Assembly (NCBI GenBank): GCA_001600495.1
Contig: BCKE01000021.1
Location: forward strand, 57,850 to 121,849
Source of the DNA: Pilasporangium apinafurcum
Taxonomy: Eukaryota > Oomycota > Peronosporomycetes > Pythiales > Pythiaceae
Direction: 5' to 3'
Length of the DNA: 64,000 bases
Shown here one piece after another: positions 1 to 10,723 of this stretch. The notes beneath the pieces are model-generated. The model saw nothing but the letters and a program-made list of their open reading frames with translations, was not told the DNA's origin and ran no database searches. Both the position numbers and the translations under genes were made by a program. Numbering within the stretch: position 1 is the stretch's first letter; each line of letters starts with the position of its first letter.

Positions 1-12
1 TCATTTTCATCC
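1..12 (+). promoter_or_regulatory. Oomycete-type initiator (Inr) candidate
   Basis: The run TCATTTTCATCC lies about 20 bases before the oxygenase ATG. It resembles the oomycete core initiator GCTCATTYYNCAWTTT, which marks transcription starts in that group. The window edge cuts off the upstream side, so the match is partial. Confidence 0.35.
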
Positions 13-29
13 ATCACTGCTAGAAACAA

Positions 30-1049
30 ATGGCGGATAAGAAGAGTTCGTTCCCGGGGAGCTACAGTGAACCTTTTCAGCGCGATAATGCGCGATTACG
101 TGCGAAAATTACACAAGAAAAGTGTACATTCTTACGAGAACATGGATACGTGGTGATTGACGAGTGCTTTGGCCATGGCTGGGCGAATGCGCTCTTGGAT
201 GAGATGAAGTGGCTGCATGGAAACCAGTACTTTACACCCAACAAGACGCAGTTCGCGTTGACACAACAGGCTGGCAAACCATCATCACAAGTGTTTCAGT
301 TCGTCAAGCCCAATATCTACGAAGTCGATCTCCATGATGCGCAGATCCGACAGAAAGTCCCGGAACTGGATGCACTTTTCTTCTCGACAGCATTGCTGGA
401 GATTCTGTCGGGCTATTTTCCTGAATATGACTTGCAATTCAGCACCTCTGGTCGAACATTGAAGCTCCAGCGCAATGCCGGCAATGGAGGGTGTTTTCCG
501 TGCCATTACGATAATCCTGGGAAGCCAAATAAGCGGAAATTGACATGTTTATTGTACCTGAATGACGCGTGGCAACCTGGTGATGGTGGTGAAGTGCAAT
601 TGCTTCCATTCCTACAGCCACCCGTGACTGTCGCACCGAAAATGGACCGCATGGTGATCTTTATGAGTGACTGGATGTTGCATCGCGTGCTGCCGTCCAA
701 GGTCGAACGCTATTGCCTCACGGTTTGGCTTGATGGCGGGAAAGTCAACTCCGATGAAGACACACAATTGCGAATCTCGGCGAACGACATGGCCGACTGG
801 TTTGGATTCTTAGATCGACTGAGGAAGTCACCTGTGCAGCGGCTGCTCTCTCGCGGCGTCTACGAGGAAGAATACTACGAGTCGCTCACACAATGCATGC
901 AAAACGCTAATGAAGGGTTTGTGGAGATGTTGAAATCGCATGAGACCCATGTCACGAATTTGAAAAAGAACGCACCGCTCTACAATTTCATCACGCGCTT
1001 ACGGGACGTCCGCGAAATGAACTCTGAAGACCCAATTATCATCAATTAG
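30..1049 (+). CDS. 2-oxoglutarate/Fe(II)-dependent oxygenase (prolyl 4-hydroxylase-like)
   Basis: A 339-residue protein with a double-stranded beta-helix oxygenase core. The iron-binding triad is visible as H159-x-D161 in CHYDNPG and H218 in DWMLHRV. R227, in ERYCLTVWL, is placed to bind 2-oxoglutarate. The stretch KLTCLLYLNDAWQPGDGGEV is the conserved core strand of prolyl-4-hydroxylase/SM-20-like proteins. The family hydroxylates protein or small-molecule substrates; the substrate here cannot be read from sequence. There is no signal peptide, so it is probably cytosolic or nuclear. The first ATG follows an initiator-like site by about 20 bases, which supports this start. It is convergent with the dehydrogenase gene, 160 bases away. 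No introns are apparent. Confidence 0.85.
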   Translation: MADKKSSFPGSYSEPFQRDNARLRAKITQEKCTFLREHGYVVIDECFGHGWANALLDEMKWLHGNQYFTPNKTQFALTQQAGKPSSQVFQFVKPNIYEVDLHDAQIRQKVPELDALFFSTALLEILSGYFPEYDLQFSTSGRTLKLQRNAGNGGCFPCHYDNPGKPNKRKLTCLLYLNDAWQPGDGGEVQLLPFLQPPVTVAPKMDRMVIFMSDWMLHRVLPSKVERYCLTVWLDGGKVNSDEDTQLRISANDMADWFGFLDRLRKSPVQRLLSRGVYEEEYYESLTQCMQNANEGFVEMLKSHETHVTNLKKNAPLYNFITRLRDVREMNSEDPIIIN

Positions 1050-1209
1050 AACTCAATCTTTTCTCTTTCCTCTATATATTTGTCTAAGATAGAAGAAAAA
1101 TGGACATTCTATCATCACGCTTTTCTATTATATTTTTTCTACCTCCCGCTGTTTATCGTGTTTAATATAATACTGACTGTCTCTCTCTCTTTCTTTGTTG
1201 AGTGAGCAC

Positions 1210-2244
1210 TTACACATATTGCAATTGCGTGACAGTCTTGGGATCCGCACCTTCGAACGCGATCTTGTAAATGGCGGTGAACAATGGGAACTGCTCTTCG
1301 CTGTTGTGGCTCTTGAGAATCGAGTACACTTCCTTTGCAGTAAGCGTACCCTGCAGCTTCTGGCCGTTCAGCATTTCATTCTCAAGTTCTTCCCAGGACT
1401 TGCCCGTGCGCACAAACGCTTCGGCACATTTGCGGTTGCGTCCACCGAAGCATGTCGTGATCAAATCGGCGATACCGCAACTTTCGAAAAAAGTATCTTC
1501 CTTCACACCATCAAAGTACTTGAAGCAGAATTTCTTCATTTCGACTAGGCCGATACGGATAATAGCGGCTTTAGTGTTGCCACCGTAGTTGAGGCCATCA
1601 CAGAAACCAGCACCGAGCGCAACCACATTCTTCAATGCACCACACATCTCTACACCGTGTGGGTCTAACGCCACATCCACACGGAACGTTGGCGCGTTAA
1701 ATAGCTCACGCAACAAGGCACCGTTACGCAAATCAGCGCAGCCGAGCGTGGATTCACAGAAATCACCCGCAGCGACTTCATTCGCGACGTTCGCACCCAT
1801 CAACACACTGCAGTCGATGTCCAATGCACGGCGAATAATATTAGAGATCAACACGACACCATGGTCATCGAAATCGATACCCTTGATCAATGACACCGCC
1901 ACGGCATCCGACTTGAGCCCTTGCTCCTTGATCGAGACCAACATGCGACCCAAGAACTGGTGCGGCACACAGAAAATGAGGATATCGGCTCCACGCACGG
2001 CATCGAGCAAGTCGGGCACAGCAATGATGTTATTCGGGAGCTTGTATCCTGGGAGGTACTTGACGTTTTCATGCTCGGTGTTGATGATTTCGGTGAGGTT
2101 GCGGCCGTTGATCTGCTCCTCAAAGACCCACATATTGATATCGCGCTCAAAGATATCCGAGAGTTTTTGGGTGTTCTCGCCGATGATACGCGCGATGGCG
2201 GATCCCCAGTTACCCGAACCAACTAGACAAACTTTTTTTGGCAT
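1210..2244 (-). CDS. Glycerol-3-phosphate dehydrogenase (NAD+), cytosolic type
   Basis: A 344-residue enzyme that interconverts dihydroxyacetone phosphate and glycerol 3-phosphate with NAD(H), linking glycolysis to glycerolipid synthesis and redox balance. The N-terminal Rossmann motif VGSGNWGSA starts at residue 8. The catalytic and substrate-binding half contains [18 protein letters not shown] and [13 protein letters not shown], both diagnostic of the eukaryotic GPD1-type enzyme. The length matches the family. No transit peptide is seen; it starts directly with [11 protein letters not shown]. The gene is single-exon, with an initiator-like GTCATTTTCATTCTT about 55 bases upstream of the ATG. 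Confidence 0.95.
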   Translation of the reverse strand: MPKKVCLVGSGNWGSAIARIIGENTQKLSDIFERDINMWVFEEQINGRNLTEIINTEHENVKYLPGYKLPNNIIAVPDLLDAVRGADILIFCVPHQFLGRMLVSIKEQGLKSDAVAVSLIKGIDFDDHGVVLISNIIRRALDIDCSVLMGANVANEVAAGDFCESTLGCADLRNGALLRELFNAPTFRVDVALDPHGVEMCGALKNVVALGAGFCDGLNYGGNTKAAIIRIGLVEMKKFCFKYFDGVKEDTFFESCGIADLITTCFGGRNRKCAEAFVRTGKSWEELENEMLNGQKLQGTLTAKEVYSILKSHNSEEQFPLFTAIYKIAFEGADPKTVTQLQYV

Positions 2245-2297
2245 CTTAGCTTTGGTTTGTTTCTCTGGTTGCTTTGCTTGGCTTGTGTTGGCGATGG

Positions 2298-2314
2298 AAA
2301 GAATGAAAATGACG
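2298..2314 (-). promoter_or_regulatory. Oomycete-type initiator (Inr) candidate
   Basis: On the minus strand this reads CGTCATTTTCATTCTTT, a good match to the oomycete initiator TCATTYYNCA-type core. It lies 54 to 70 bases before the glycerol-3-phosphate dehydrogenase ATG, where the transcription start is expected. Confidence 0.5.
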
Positions 2315-3057
2315 AAGTGAATGGGCTATAAACGTCAGCGGCTTAAAAACCCCCATGTCTAACACATGTCTACTTGACAAAACCCTTTAAACTTGATATC
2401 CTCTCTTTCCCCATCACGATTAACTGTTTACTCAACGTTGCAGCAGGAGCCATAGGTACCTCTATAAATAAATACACCCTCTTGTAACACCAAGCACCAT
2501 TCACCTTTGACGGTTAATATATTTTTCTGCTTGGAGTGAAAGGTGCAAATGTCGCTGCTTTGTATATCGAATATCCGGATATAACGTTAGTTTATCCGGA
2601 TAAGCATTTTTTTCGTTTCGCTTTTTTCGTTTCGTTTAACGGATGATGATTGGGCATAGGAAGTGCAGACGAGAAGAATGACAACTCACTGAGCATCCCA
2701 AAGGAGAAAAATCGACGCGGTGACTTGGTCTTGTCGGGTGATGATGATGGAATCCCATGGATATTCTAATCTGTGCTGTTGGATGGATAAAGAGCCTCTC
2801 TGGATACAAAACCTCTCAAAACCCATGTACCTGTATAACTATTTACTGTATGTGCAAACATCATCATACTATTTTTTGCTTGCCAAAATAAAACGCTCGT
2901 AATATATACTAAAACTTATATATTTCAGAGGCAAGGGAGATTCACATTTTAGAATAATCCCTCGGTTTGCTCTACAAAGCAGAGAAAGGCCAATGAATCT
3001 GGCGACGAGTGGATTGCTGGCTCACCATGTGGATCTCTCCATTTTTTTTACCCATCA
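2315..3057. other. Intergenic region, no gene recognised
   Basis: This AT-rich spacer separates the dehydrogenase 5' end from the hydrolase 3' end. It contains short T-runs and ATCCGGATAT-type palindromes around 2565-2605. I see no convincing reading frame, RNA gene or element. Confidence 0.5.
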
Positions 3058-4098
3058 TCACGCACGTGCATCCCCTCCATGCATGCAACAATGCGCTAAA
3101 ATTGCCTTCAGTGCTCTCTTCAGATGTTTCGAATTCGTTAACAGGTGGTTAGCTTTGCTGATCTCCACAAAAGTCTTGGGCTCATTTGCAGTCTCGAAAA
3201 GTTCTTTCCCATCAGCAAAGGGTACGTTTTGATCGGCATCCCCATGAATCACCAGCAACGGAGGTAGAGTCGTCATCGTTGGTGATGCTACACTAGCCGC
3301 AATGTCAAGCGATCCATCTTGGCACTCGTCTATGTATCGCTTGTTGAGTCGTATATAGAGTTTCTTGGGAACTTCGTCTTGCTTAGTCACATCCGCAATG
3401 TGCTCTCCATCGAACGATAGATCTACATTTTTTGGTAGTGGACAATCGTCGGGTAGGTAAAACTCCTTCCAGCATGCACCATCTCGTGCAAATTGCTCAA
3501 GTTGTGTTGGTGAGAAATCATACGAGATACCTCTTTGCAAATCTAATAAGCCAGCAATCACAGCGACGGTGTCGTAAACAGCATCCATCTTGACGCGTAG
3601 CAGACTCGCAATGATTGCGCCTGTGGAGAGTCCAACAAGATGCACTCTTCCTCCTCGTGTTTGCGATCGAAGGAGGTGCTGCTTGATGAACTGGGAAACG
3701 GCGATTGCATCCTCAACTTCTTTGGAAATTGTTTTCTCCGTAAAACATAGCTCCTCGTCCGAGCCAGGAATTCCACCAAAGTTGAACGTCACGAACGCTA
3801 CGCTGCGTTTTTGCTCTCGCTGTGATGATAATGGTGCTGCTTGGAGCCATGCCTCTGCCAGTTTCTGGGGCATTCGCGACGCAAATTCCATTTTCGTTGG
3901 ATGAACAGCCATGTCGGGAAAGCCATGGAAATACACCATCACTTCATCAAAACAGCAAAGAGATTCCAATGAGCGATCTGCATGCCAGCCAAGTGGTCGC
4001 TCCGTAGTCGCAAGCAGCGCGAGCAACGTTCTCGTCCCAGTTGCTGTTCCGCTGCTCACGTTAGCGACCTTCACGGGGAACTTGAATAAATGGAGCAT
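3058..4098 (-). CDS. Alpha/beta hydrolase, substrate unknown
   Basis: A 346-residue serine hydrolase. The oxyanion-hole HGF is at residues 59-61. The nucleophile elbow G-L-S-T-G is at 156-160, with Ser158. The acid is probably Asp287 or Asp289 in HGDADQNVP, and the histidine is H318 in KANHLL. The arrangement fits the dienelactone hydrolase/prolyl oligopeptidase-like side of the superfamily, with a terminal HGDADQNVPF...KTFVEI block that resembles bacterial and plant esterases. No signal peptide or membrane segment is visible, so it is probably intracellular. No introns are needed. The substrate cannot be assigned. Confidence 0.75.
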   Translation of the reverse strand: MLHLFKFPVKVANVSSGTATGTRTLLALLATTERPLGWHADRSLESLCCFDEVMVYFHGFPDMAVHPTKMEFASRMPQKLAEAWLQAAPLSSQREQKRSVAFVTFNFGGIPGSDEELCFTEKTISKEVEDAIAVSQFIKQHLLRSQTRGGRVHLVGLSTGAIIASLLRVKMDAVYDTVAVIAGLLDLQRGISYDFSPTQLEQFARDGACWKEFYLPDDCPLPKNVDLSFDGEHIADVTKQDEVPKKLYIRLNKRYIDECQDGSLDIAASVASPTMTTLPPLLVIHGDADQNVPFADGKELFETANEPKTFVEISKANHLLTNSKHLKRALKAILAHCCMHGGDARA

Positions 4099-4258
4099 CC
4101 TTCTCTTCGTTGGATATGGCTGGAATAGTCGCAGAAAGTCGTCGCTACGTTGCGTGTATCGGATTGTGTTGCAGCACGAAAGTACACAACAACATAAGAA
4201 AAGGCAACCTCAAAAAGATACATGATGGTTCATTCAAAGGCTGCATGCAATTAATTAA

Positions 4259-5677
4259 TTATTCGGGCACACACTGCGAATACCATGGATTAAAGTATTT
4301 GCACGTAGCCCCGGGGATGCATTGCGTCGCACCCTGGTGATATCCTCCCCCACATTGGTACCACAATGGCACATAATATAGGTCATGCACGGGAACGCAC
4401 TGGTAGAACCAAGTGTTGATCACGTCGCATTGATAGCCGTATACACATTCGAGTTTGACTTGCGAGTCTTCAGTAGGGTATTCAGAGACATACTGAAGAT
4501 AATCGAGCCCTGTGCCACCGCACTGTAGCCATGCCGGTACTTGTGCAAACTGCGTTGAAGATGCTAATGACGTATTATGATCGTCGTCAGCATTCGCATC
4601 ACTGGATTTAGAGCTTGCGCTTGACTGTATGCGCAAGTACGATCTGCCTGCCGTTGAGCTTGAGGTACTTTCCGATGTGCTTGTGGCAGAGGAAGTGGAT
4701 GATGTTTGGCCATTCTTCGCAGTTGAGTCGGAGATGTTCCTGCTTGAAGAGTAGCTGGTGGACCTAGAACTGGAACTAGAGCGAATGCTACTACGGATGT
4801 CAGAGCCTGATTTGCCTGAAACTGATGCTCGGCTGTCACCAACCGATCCTGCATCATCACCGCCAAAGCTTGAATCGGAACTGCTAATACTGAAGTTGGT
4901 GTCATTGAAGGTTGGCACAACCACATCGATGATAATAGGATTAGACAAGCTGCCGGAAGTGGAACTGTTCGTCTGAATCGAATATTGCGGTAAACATTGC
5001 GAATAGGCTTCACCTAGGTCCACACAGACCCATTGCTCAATGCACGTCTCATTACCAGCGTATTTTATCCCACCACATTGCCCAAAGGGACCGATGGCAT
5101 TACCCCACACGTCGTGATCCACGTCCTCAGGGATGGTAAACATGTTCCAGGAATCATCGCTCCCAAATCCACCTTTGGAATTGGCACTATTAGTATAGCT
5201 AGCGGAAGAACTCGAGTCACGATCATTAGACGAACTTGTTGATCCGTTGCTTATCGGTACAGCATGCACATTGCCAGGAATATAGATATCAGCGGATGAC
5301 ACATCGTCAGGAATCACTATGATGGTCAGATTGGTGATTGGAGTGGATGGAGCTGGTGTAAACGTGCTGCTGCCGTCAGTATCATTGATTGGCAAGTCGA
5401 TATCAATGGCACCAGAATGTACAGTGTCAGACATGGAGGCATCATCCTCATCATCCTCAGTTTGTGAGCTATTAACGTTCGTGACAGTGGCGGCTGTCGT
5501 CGCTGGTGTTGAAGTAGGTGTAGTGACTTTGTTGTCGGTCTTATCTGTCTTGACTGGAAAGCCGAGGATGCGATACGCTCGACGGAATGGATCTTCACTG
5601 GCAGCACCAACGCTCTGGATTGAGGAGGACGCTGCCACTATTAACGAACAGAGAAGGAAACCACTGCGTTTCACCAT
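4259..5677 (-). CDS. Secreted protein with three CBM1 (cellulose-binding) modules
   Basis: A 472-residue protein. A signal peptide covers about residues 1-25 (hydrophobic core FLLCSLIVAASSSI). A Ser/Thr/Asp-rich, probably O-glycosylated region follows. CBM1-like modules lie at about 194-229 (GQCGG ... AYSQC), 381-429 (LQCGG ... WFYQC, with an insertion) and 437-472 (YQCGG ... WYSQC). CBM1 is a small disulphide-bonded fold that binds cellulose through aromatic residues; in oomycetes such proteins (compare CBEL) anchor to their own cellulosic wall or to plant wall. No catalytic domain and no PAN domain are seen, so this is a binding or structural protein. A Ser-rich linker of about 150 residues separates modules 1 and 2. 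The start follows an initiator-like motif by about 55-75 bases. Confidence 0.8.
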   Translation of the reverse strand: MVKRSGFLLCSLIVAASSSIQSVGAASEDPFRRAYRILGFPVKTDKTDNKVTTPTSTPATTAATVTNVNSSQTEDDEDDASMSDTVHSGAIDIDLPINDTDGSSTFTPAPSTPITNLTIIVIPDDVSSADIYIPGNVHAVPISNGSTSSSNDRDSSSSASYTNSANSKGGFGSDDSWNMFTIPEDVDHDVWGNAIGPFGQCGGIKYAGNETCIEQWVCVDLGEAYSQCLPQYSIQTNSSTSGSLSNPIIIDVVVPTFNDTNFSISSSDSSFGGDDAGSVGDSRASVSGKSGSDIRSSIRSSSSSRSTSYSSSRNISDSTAKNGQTSSTSSATSTSESTSSSTAGRSYLRIQSSASSKSSDANADDDHNTSLASSTQFAQVPAWLQCGGTGLDYLQYVSEYPTEDSQVKLECVYGYQCDVINTWFYQCVPVHDLYYVPLWYQCGGGYHQGATQCIPGATCKYFNPWYSQCVPE

Positions 5678-5730
5678 TTTCTTCTTACGTATGATCTGGA
5701 CTCTTGTTAACTATTGGTGTTTGTCCAGAG

Positions 5731-5753
5731 GAGAGCAAGAGCAGGAATGACAA
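5731..5753 (-). promoter_or_regulatory. Oomycete-type initiator (Inr) candidate
   Basis: The minus strand reads TTTGTCATTCCTGCTCTTGC, containing the TCATTCC initiator core. It lies about 55-75 bases before the ATG of the CBM1 protein. Confidence 0.45.
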
Positions 5754-7651
5754 ACATTAGACAGGTGAACGGAAGCACACTTGTAGCATCTATTCATGAT
5801 ACTAAGAACGCATCAATAATCTGATCTGCACCATAGATACGCTTCACATTGCTATTGCTCTGCATATACACTTTTTTATTTCAAGTCAGGAATATCTTCA
5901 AACCGACATGCGATCATGTAGTCTCCAAATTCAACGAAAGCTGTGACAAACATGCCATCTATTTTAGGGTCCCAGCAGAAAGATCGGTCAACAATGCACG
6001 AATATGAGCATTCTCGACCAGCATATTAACATCTATTCTGTGCCTTTTGTCGACGAGACTGTAGCTAGATATATACTTGCGATTGGGTCCCAACCGCAAG
6101 ACAGACACAATCGATACTATGGATACATTCACGAGAGCATTCAGTCGTAAAATGCAACAGAATTAAAACATTCCCAAGCTTTCATTTCCCTCAAATTGGA
6201 CGTTGATTACAACATTATCACATGCAAGTATCTATCTACAGGAAGACAAATCTGTGGAATTTCAGGCGATCCTCACAATAATGAGAACCGAAACAGCTTG
6301 TTTGACGTCATAATGTTCAACATAATCAGACGGCACTTCCTAAAGAGAAAAGCTAGGATTTCATCATTCTCCACTGTCTTCTTCCTTTATAGATCCACAT
6401 GCACTCATAAAGAGAAAAAAACGCACACATACACAGCAAAAACCCTCAACTGGATAAGTGACATCAAGAGATCAGTGTAATTCTAGAGATAAATTGGCGA
6501 TCATCGGGTCTTTTTTCTTTACGGCAACCACATCAAGTCATTCGCATAACAAACTGTTGCTCAATCAACAGACTGCAGCTCTCGTATCAACTTAGGATCG
6601 GATACAAAAACAGCGCTAGATTTTTACTCACACCAATGCTGATCTTCTTCATGAATGTGAATGGTGTTCCTTTCGGTTCTAAATCTCTTCTGCCATCACC
6701 AATCGTTTGGTAAGAAATCGTAAAAAATATTCTTACGCGCTGTGCCAGCAATGAGGTGAGACTAATTGTTATCACAGACTATTTACGATAACCGATAAAG
6801 TAATTTTTCATTGTATAAAACATTTTGATTTTTTTACAACTGATTTTGCTCATGTGATGATGTGTACTTACCTACTTATCCGGATTTATGTATACTATTT
6901 TTTTGATTGCTTGGTTGAAATGAAATATCCAATTGGGTGCAAGTCGGATCACCGAAAAATAGAGAATGTGGTGCGATCTGTGCAATGCAGCCGAAAGAAA
7001 TGGCAGCCAGGTGCAGGACTCATAAGCAATAGAGGCCATTTTAACCAGATGCACTAGGTTGGTTCCAGGGTAACATCGGTTATTCTAATGCATAAAGAAT
7101 TGCATCGTCTAAGAGTTTTCTTAGCATTGGATTGCTGCTGCTGTTTGGAGGTTTCTACTGCAACTTTCTCTTCCAGCTCTGGTTTGGTCTGTTCCTTTGG
7201 ATTGATTTAAGAGTTTAAAGGGGAAATTCAAAAGGAAAGTGAATGAGACCAACGCAAATAGCTCTAGTGAGAAATTCTTTGTACAAACCCTCGCCTCGAA
7301 GGATAACCGTTCGTGGCATCTTGGACGATCCCTGTCTGCTAATAAAATATGAATCGTTGAAAAAGCTCTTAACAGCTATCTATTGAGGCTATGCTGTGGC
7401 GGTATGTAGTAATATTAGCGATCGAAAAGAGGTTAGAATCGAGTTTGTCGGCATCATGTTGAAGTACATTCGCTAAGCGCGCCAATCAACTACAGTATAC
7501 CAATGGAGCAGCCCTAACGCGCAGGAAGATCGCGCAACTGATGACTTACATAAACCCAATTGTTCGTGCTGTAATTACGTACAGTCAAAATAGTTATATC
7601 TTCGTTACCGTTGAAATAGCTTCCTATCGCAATAATTCATCCTTTGCTATC
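5754..7651. other. Long intergenic region, no gene recognised
   Basis: Nearly 1.9 kb of AT-rich sequence. The longest frames are under 100 codons, mostly with low-complexity composition and no recognisable motif. No tRNA-like cloverleaf, tandem repeat or inverted repeat stood out by eye. Confidence 0.5.
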
Positions 7652-8260
7652 CTACTGCCTAAATGATCCTGCACTTAATCTCGCATTCCGTAGCAGATGC
7701 ACAACATCAGCATTGCTTCTCCTCGCGGCTAAATCCAACGCAGTCTTGCCCCATTTGTTCTCCTCATGAACGGACGCACCCTGCTCGATCAGTATCCTGA
7801 CAATGACGGCATGACCCTGCTCTGCGGCCAAGAGCAATGCTGTTTGATTGTTCTTGTCTTTCTTATTGATCAAACTCCCTGCACTCAGCAACAGACAAAG
7901 CACATCTGCGTACCCATTCTCAGCCGCGAAATGCAACGCCGTCTTGCCCCACATCGTTTCGGCCTGTACATTCGCTCCTTTGTGGATCAATTTCTTCACC
8001 ATCGGTGTATCTCCTCGCCTAACAGCCAGTTGCAACGCCGTCAGTCCATCCAAATCTTTTTTATCAATTGCTGCACCTCCATCGAGGAGCGCCTCCACCA
8101 CAGCCACATGGCCCTGCACGACTGCCACGAGAAATGCCGTCTCGCCCATTTCGTTTTCCTTATACACGACAGATCGTCTCCGTTTGACCATTCGCTTGAC
8201 ACGCTCGACGTCGCCAGCCTCGGCTGCTAGAAAGAGTCTCTTGCTCTCGGCCTGACCCAT
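7652..8260 (-). CDS. Small ankyrin-repeat protein, predicted N-myristoylated
   Basis: A 202-residue protein made almost entirely of ankyrin repeats (about five, residues 9-195), with typical cores such as DLDGLTALQLAVRRGD and GKTALHFAAENGYADV. Ankyrin repeats bind partner proteins and have no catalytic activity. The N-terminus MGQAES has Gly2 and Ser6, the N-myristoyltransferase consensus, so membrane attachment is likely. The same type of N-terminus (MGNQKS) begins the ankyrin-kinase fusion at 25203, so this gene may be a duplicate that lacks the kinase half. No kinase sequence is found in the 1.9 kb downstream. The repeat cores resemble each other, suggesting recent internal expansion. Confidence 0.8.
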   Translation of the reverse strand: MGQAESKRLFLAAEAGDVERVKRMVKRRRSVVYKENEMGETAFLVAVVQGHVAVVEALLDGGAAIDKKDLDGLTALQLAVRRGDTPMVKKLIHKGANVQAETMWGKTALHFAAENGYADVLCLLLSAGSLINKKDKNNQTALLLAAEQGHAVIVRILIEQGASVHEENKWGKTALDLAARRSNADVVHLLRNARLSAGSFRQ

Positions 8261-8762
8261 TACTGCTTTAGTGCTTTTTAATTATTGGCTGAAGTTTATG
8301 TTGTAAACAGGTAGCTCAAAATGAATGAACGGACATGTCTGGTCATGTACATGGTAGTCGGTTGTTTGATCGTGCTATTAGCTGCGAATGATTGCGAATG
8401 TTTACGTCCTGAGCTGAAGGATGTTGGGAGCAGATCACATTGGCGTAATCCTTACCTTAATAAAAATGAATGCAAGAACTAAGTTTAATTCTCTTCAGCC
8501 AGTCATTACGAAAATATAAAGTAATTAACCCAGAGAGTTCCAAGGTAATGGATGATGTTCATTACTTGCTGAGTATCTGATTACAAATCGCAATCAATTA
8601 TTTAGTATAGTGTGTCTTCCATTTTGGATTGTGTTCTTTAGATAAGTGATCTCTTCTCTCTCTGCCTTTCCTTCTCATTCGACTCTGTATGCTATATCTC
8701 CATTCTCGATAGCTAAAAATCGCATTTACTTGCTGGCTGTTCGTCCTTGTCTTACCTCATTA
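8261..8762. other. Intergenic region, no gene recognised
   Basis: About 500 bases between the ankyrin gene's 5' end and the Tubby-like gene's 3' end. It is AT-rich. I see no coding signal, repeat or RNA gene. Confidence 0.5.
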
Positions 8763-9998
8763 TTAGGAAGTCGTAGGTTTCACGTTCCAGGCACAGGACG
8801 ATAAGCCAATGGCGAACGCTTGAATTGGCGCCAGTGGATAACGGAAATCCAATGCGAACTTGGACCTGGAAAACTTGCCAAACTGCATCAACACGCGGTT
8901 GCTGTTTGTTGAATCCGCCACTGGCACCGTGCTGGTTGACTCAAACGAAGCGGTTCGTCCACCAGAGAGCACCGGTTCATCCTCGATCATCAACATGAAA
9001 TTCTTTGCTGAGGCTTCACGAATACGACCACCGTGGAACTTCAGCATCAGTGAATTCACCTCAGGACACCATACAGGCAATTTGCTGCCGATTTTGACAC
9101 GGTCAGTCGTTGGGGTCTCAAACGTAAACCTGTTCTGACGAGAATTGCGTGGTGACGGAGATGTGAAGAGCTCTGTTTGAGCGACACCACGAGGTGTGCC
9201 ACACGAGGGTGTCACAGCACGACTGACACGTGGACACCAGATCACGCGCGACCGTCGATCTTCCATCACAGCGGGAATCACAATCGAAAAGCAGCGCATC
9301 TCCGATCCAACACAGCCCGCTGCTTTTGTAAAATGCGAGATGTCGGCCAGCAATTGGCGGTCGGCACCTTCTGTGATGGTTGAGGCGTCTTCGTGGATGT
9401 TATTGCATGTAAACGTACTGCTACTCATGTCACACCCTTCGCATCCGCAGTTGTAGAGCTTGAAATTGTGGTCATTGACCTTGCGCAGCACCGCACAATA
9501 GTGACCGGTAGGCTCCTCCGTATCACTGCAGTCGGGGAAGTTTTCGTACTGCGAGATGTAAAACGTACCGCCGATTTGCTTGGCACTCAGTAGGAATTGG
9601 TCGTTGTTCCAATACATCTTGTACTGATTTTTGTTGATCCGCTCGACGGTGCTGTACGTCCAAGATTTGGATTGTGTTGGGCTTAGACATTCTTCAGCGA
9701 TGTATTCACGTGCATGGCCGCTTTCTAGCATGTCCATGTCCTGGAATGGCTCCCTGCGGATCGTTGTACCCCATGCTTCCGTTGGTGGAGCGAGCACGTC
9801 GATCTTATCACTCGTAGGTGTACTCACCCCGGTTAATTTGTCCGAGATCAGCTTGGTCGCCTTCCCTATAAATCCAAACGGACTATTCGTATCCATGATC
9901 GCACCAACACTCGCACCCGAATTGCGCGCGCCATTATGGTTCACATTGGAAAAATCCGTTTGAATGTGAAGGTTTCCTCGACGCAACGTATCCGCCAT
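8763..9998 (-). CDS. Tubby-like protein
   Basis: A 411-residue protein whose C-terminal half matches the Tubby beta-barrel. KNFMLM, then NRVLMQFGKFSRSKFALDF and a final YPLAPIQAFAIGLSSCAW correspond to the family's strands and the buried C-terminal helix. The Tubby domain binds phosphoinositides, typically PI(4,5)P2, at the plasma membrane and can act as a membrane-tethered regulator. The N-terminal 90 residues are low in complexity (Asn, Ser, Thr) and presumably disordered. The middle contains a Cys cluster (YNCGCEGCDM) not typical of animal Tubby. There is no F-box, unlike plant TLPs. Single exon; the start is the first in-frame ATG (MADTLRRGN). Confidence 0.8.
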   Translation of the reverse strand: MADTLRRGNLHIQTDFSNVNHNGARNSGASVGAIMDTNSPFGFIGKATKLISDKLTGVSTPTSDKIDVLAPPTEAWGTTIRREPFQDMDMLESGHAREYIAEECLSPTQSKSWTYSTVERINKNQYKMYWNNDQFLLSAKQIGGTFYISQYENFPDCSDTEEPTGHYCAVLRKVNDHNFKLYNCGCEGCDMSSSTFTCNNIHEDASTITEGADRQLLADISHFTKAAGCVGSEMRCFSIVIPAVMEDRRSRVIWCPRVSRAVTPSCGTPRGVAQTELFTSPSPRNSRQNRFTFETPTTDRVKIGSKLPVWCPEVNSLMLKFHGGRIREASAKNFMLMIEDEPVLSGGRTASFESTSTVPVADSTNSNRVLMQFGKFSRSKFALDFRYPLAPIQAFAIGLSSCAWNVKPTTS

Positions 9999-10723
9999 TC
10001 TAGTAGTTCTTTGGAGTGCAGTTACCGCTTCTTGTTTGACTTTGTGTACTTGCTCTTTCTGCTTGATGGACTTTGTTTGTCCTACCAGATCGAATTCAAA
10101 GTGAGACTTGCCAAGAATGGAAGAGACGAGGAGCTAATTCTATTGACAGCACAAAAGTTACAGATCAGGTATGTTCCATTGGCTCAACACTGCCAAGACC
10201 ACGATGAACGCACCTGTTGGTTTCCAAAAATAGATGACAAGAATTGAAGTTTCCAAAGTTGGTATTGCGTTTGGGCTTTTCTCGTCCTGCCGATCTTATC
10301 AGGATCTCTAATCATATAGAGGAGAGTCATCAAACCGTACCACCGCTATTTTTGGCCCTCAGACTGAGCAATGGCAGTTCTTAACAAAACAGCACGTTAT
10401 CGACTTCAGTGCAACACCGGTTGGATGCTGAACAGGTATATCCATTTATCAGGTCCTCACCATTCTTCAACATGCTGATTTTAATTTTGCCAGATCGTCC
10501 ACATATATGATCGTAACGTATATCATGGTGCCATTTTCACATCCTTCCCCAGGGATTCCATTATCGTATGTTGACAGCTTGGTTGTCATAGATATCAACC
10601 TGACGTCAAAGGATGGTCCAGCAAGGATAAGGCCATCTGAATCCACCCATCATCAAAGAACTAGCATGCATACCTCCATCCTGAAATTTGCTTTATTGCT
10701 CAACGTCAGCCACAGCACATCTA
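9999..10723. other. Intergenic region, no gene recognised
   Basis: About 725 bases upstream of the Tubby-like gene and downstream of the large two-exon gene. It presumably holds the Tubby promoter and 5' UTR. Short frames are present but none looks coding, and no repeat is evident. Confidence 0.45.
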
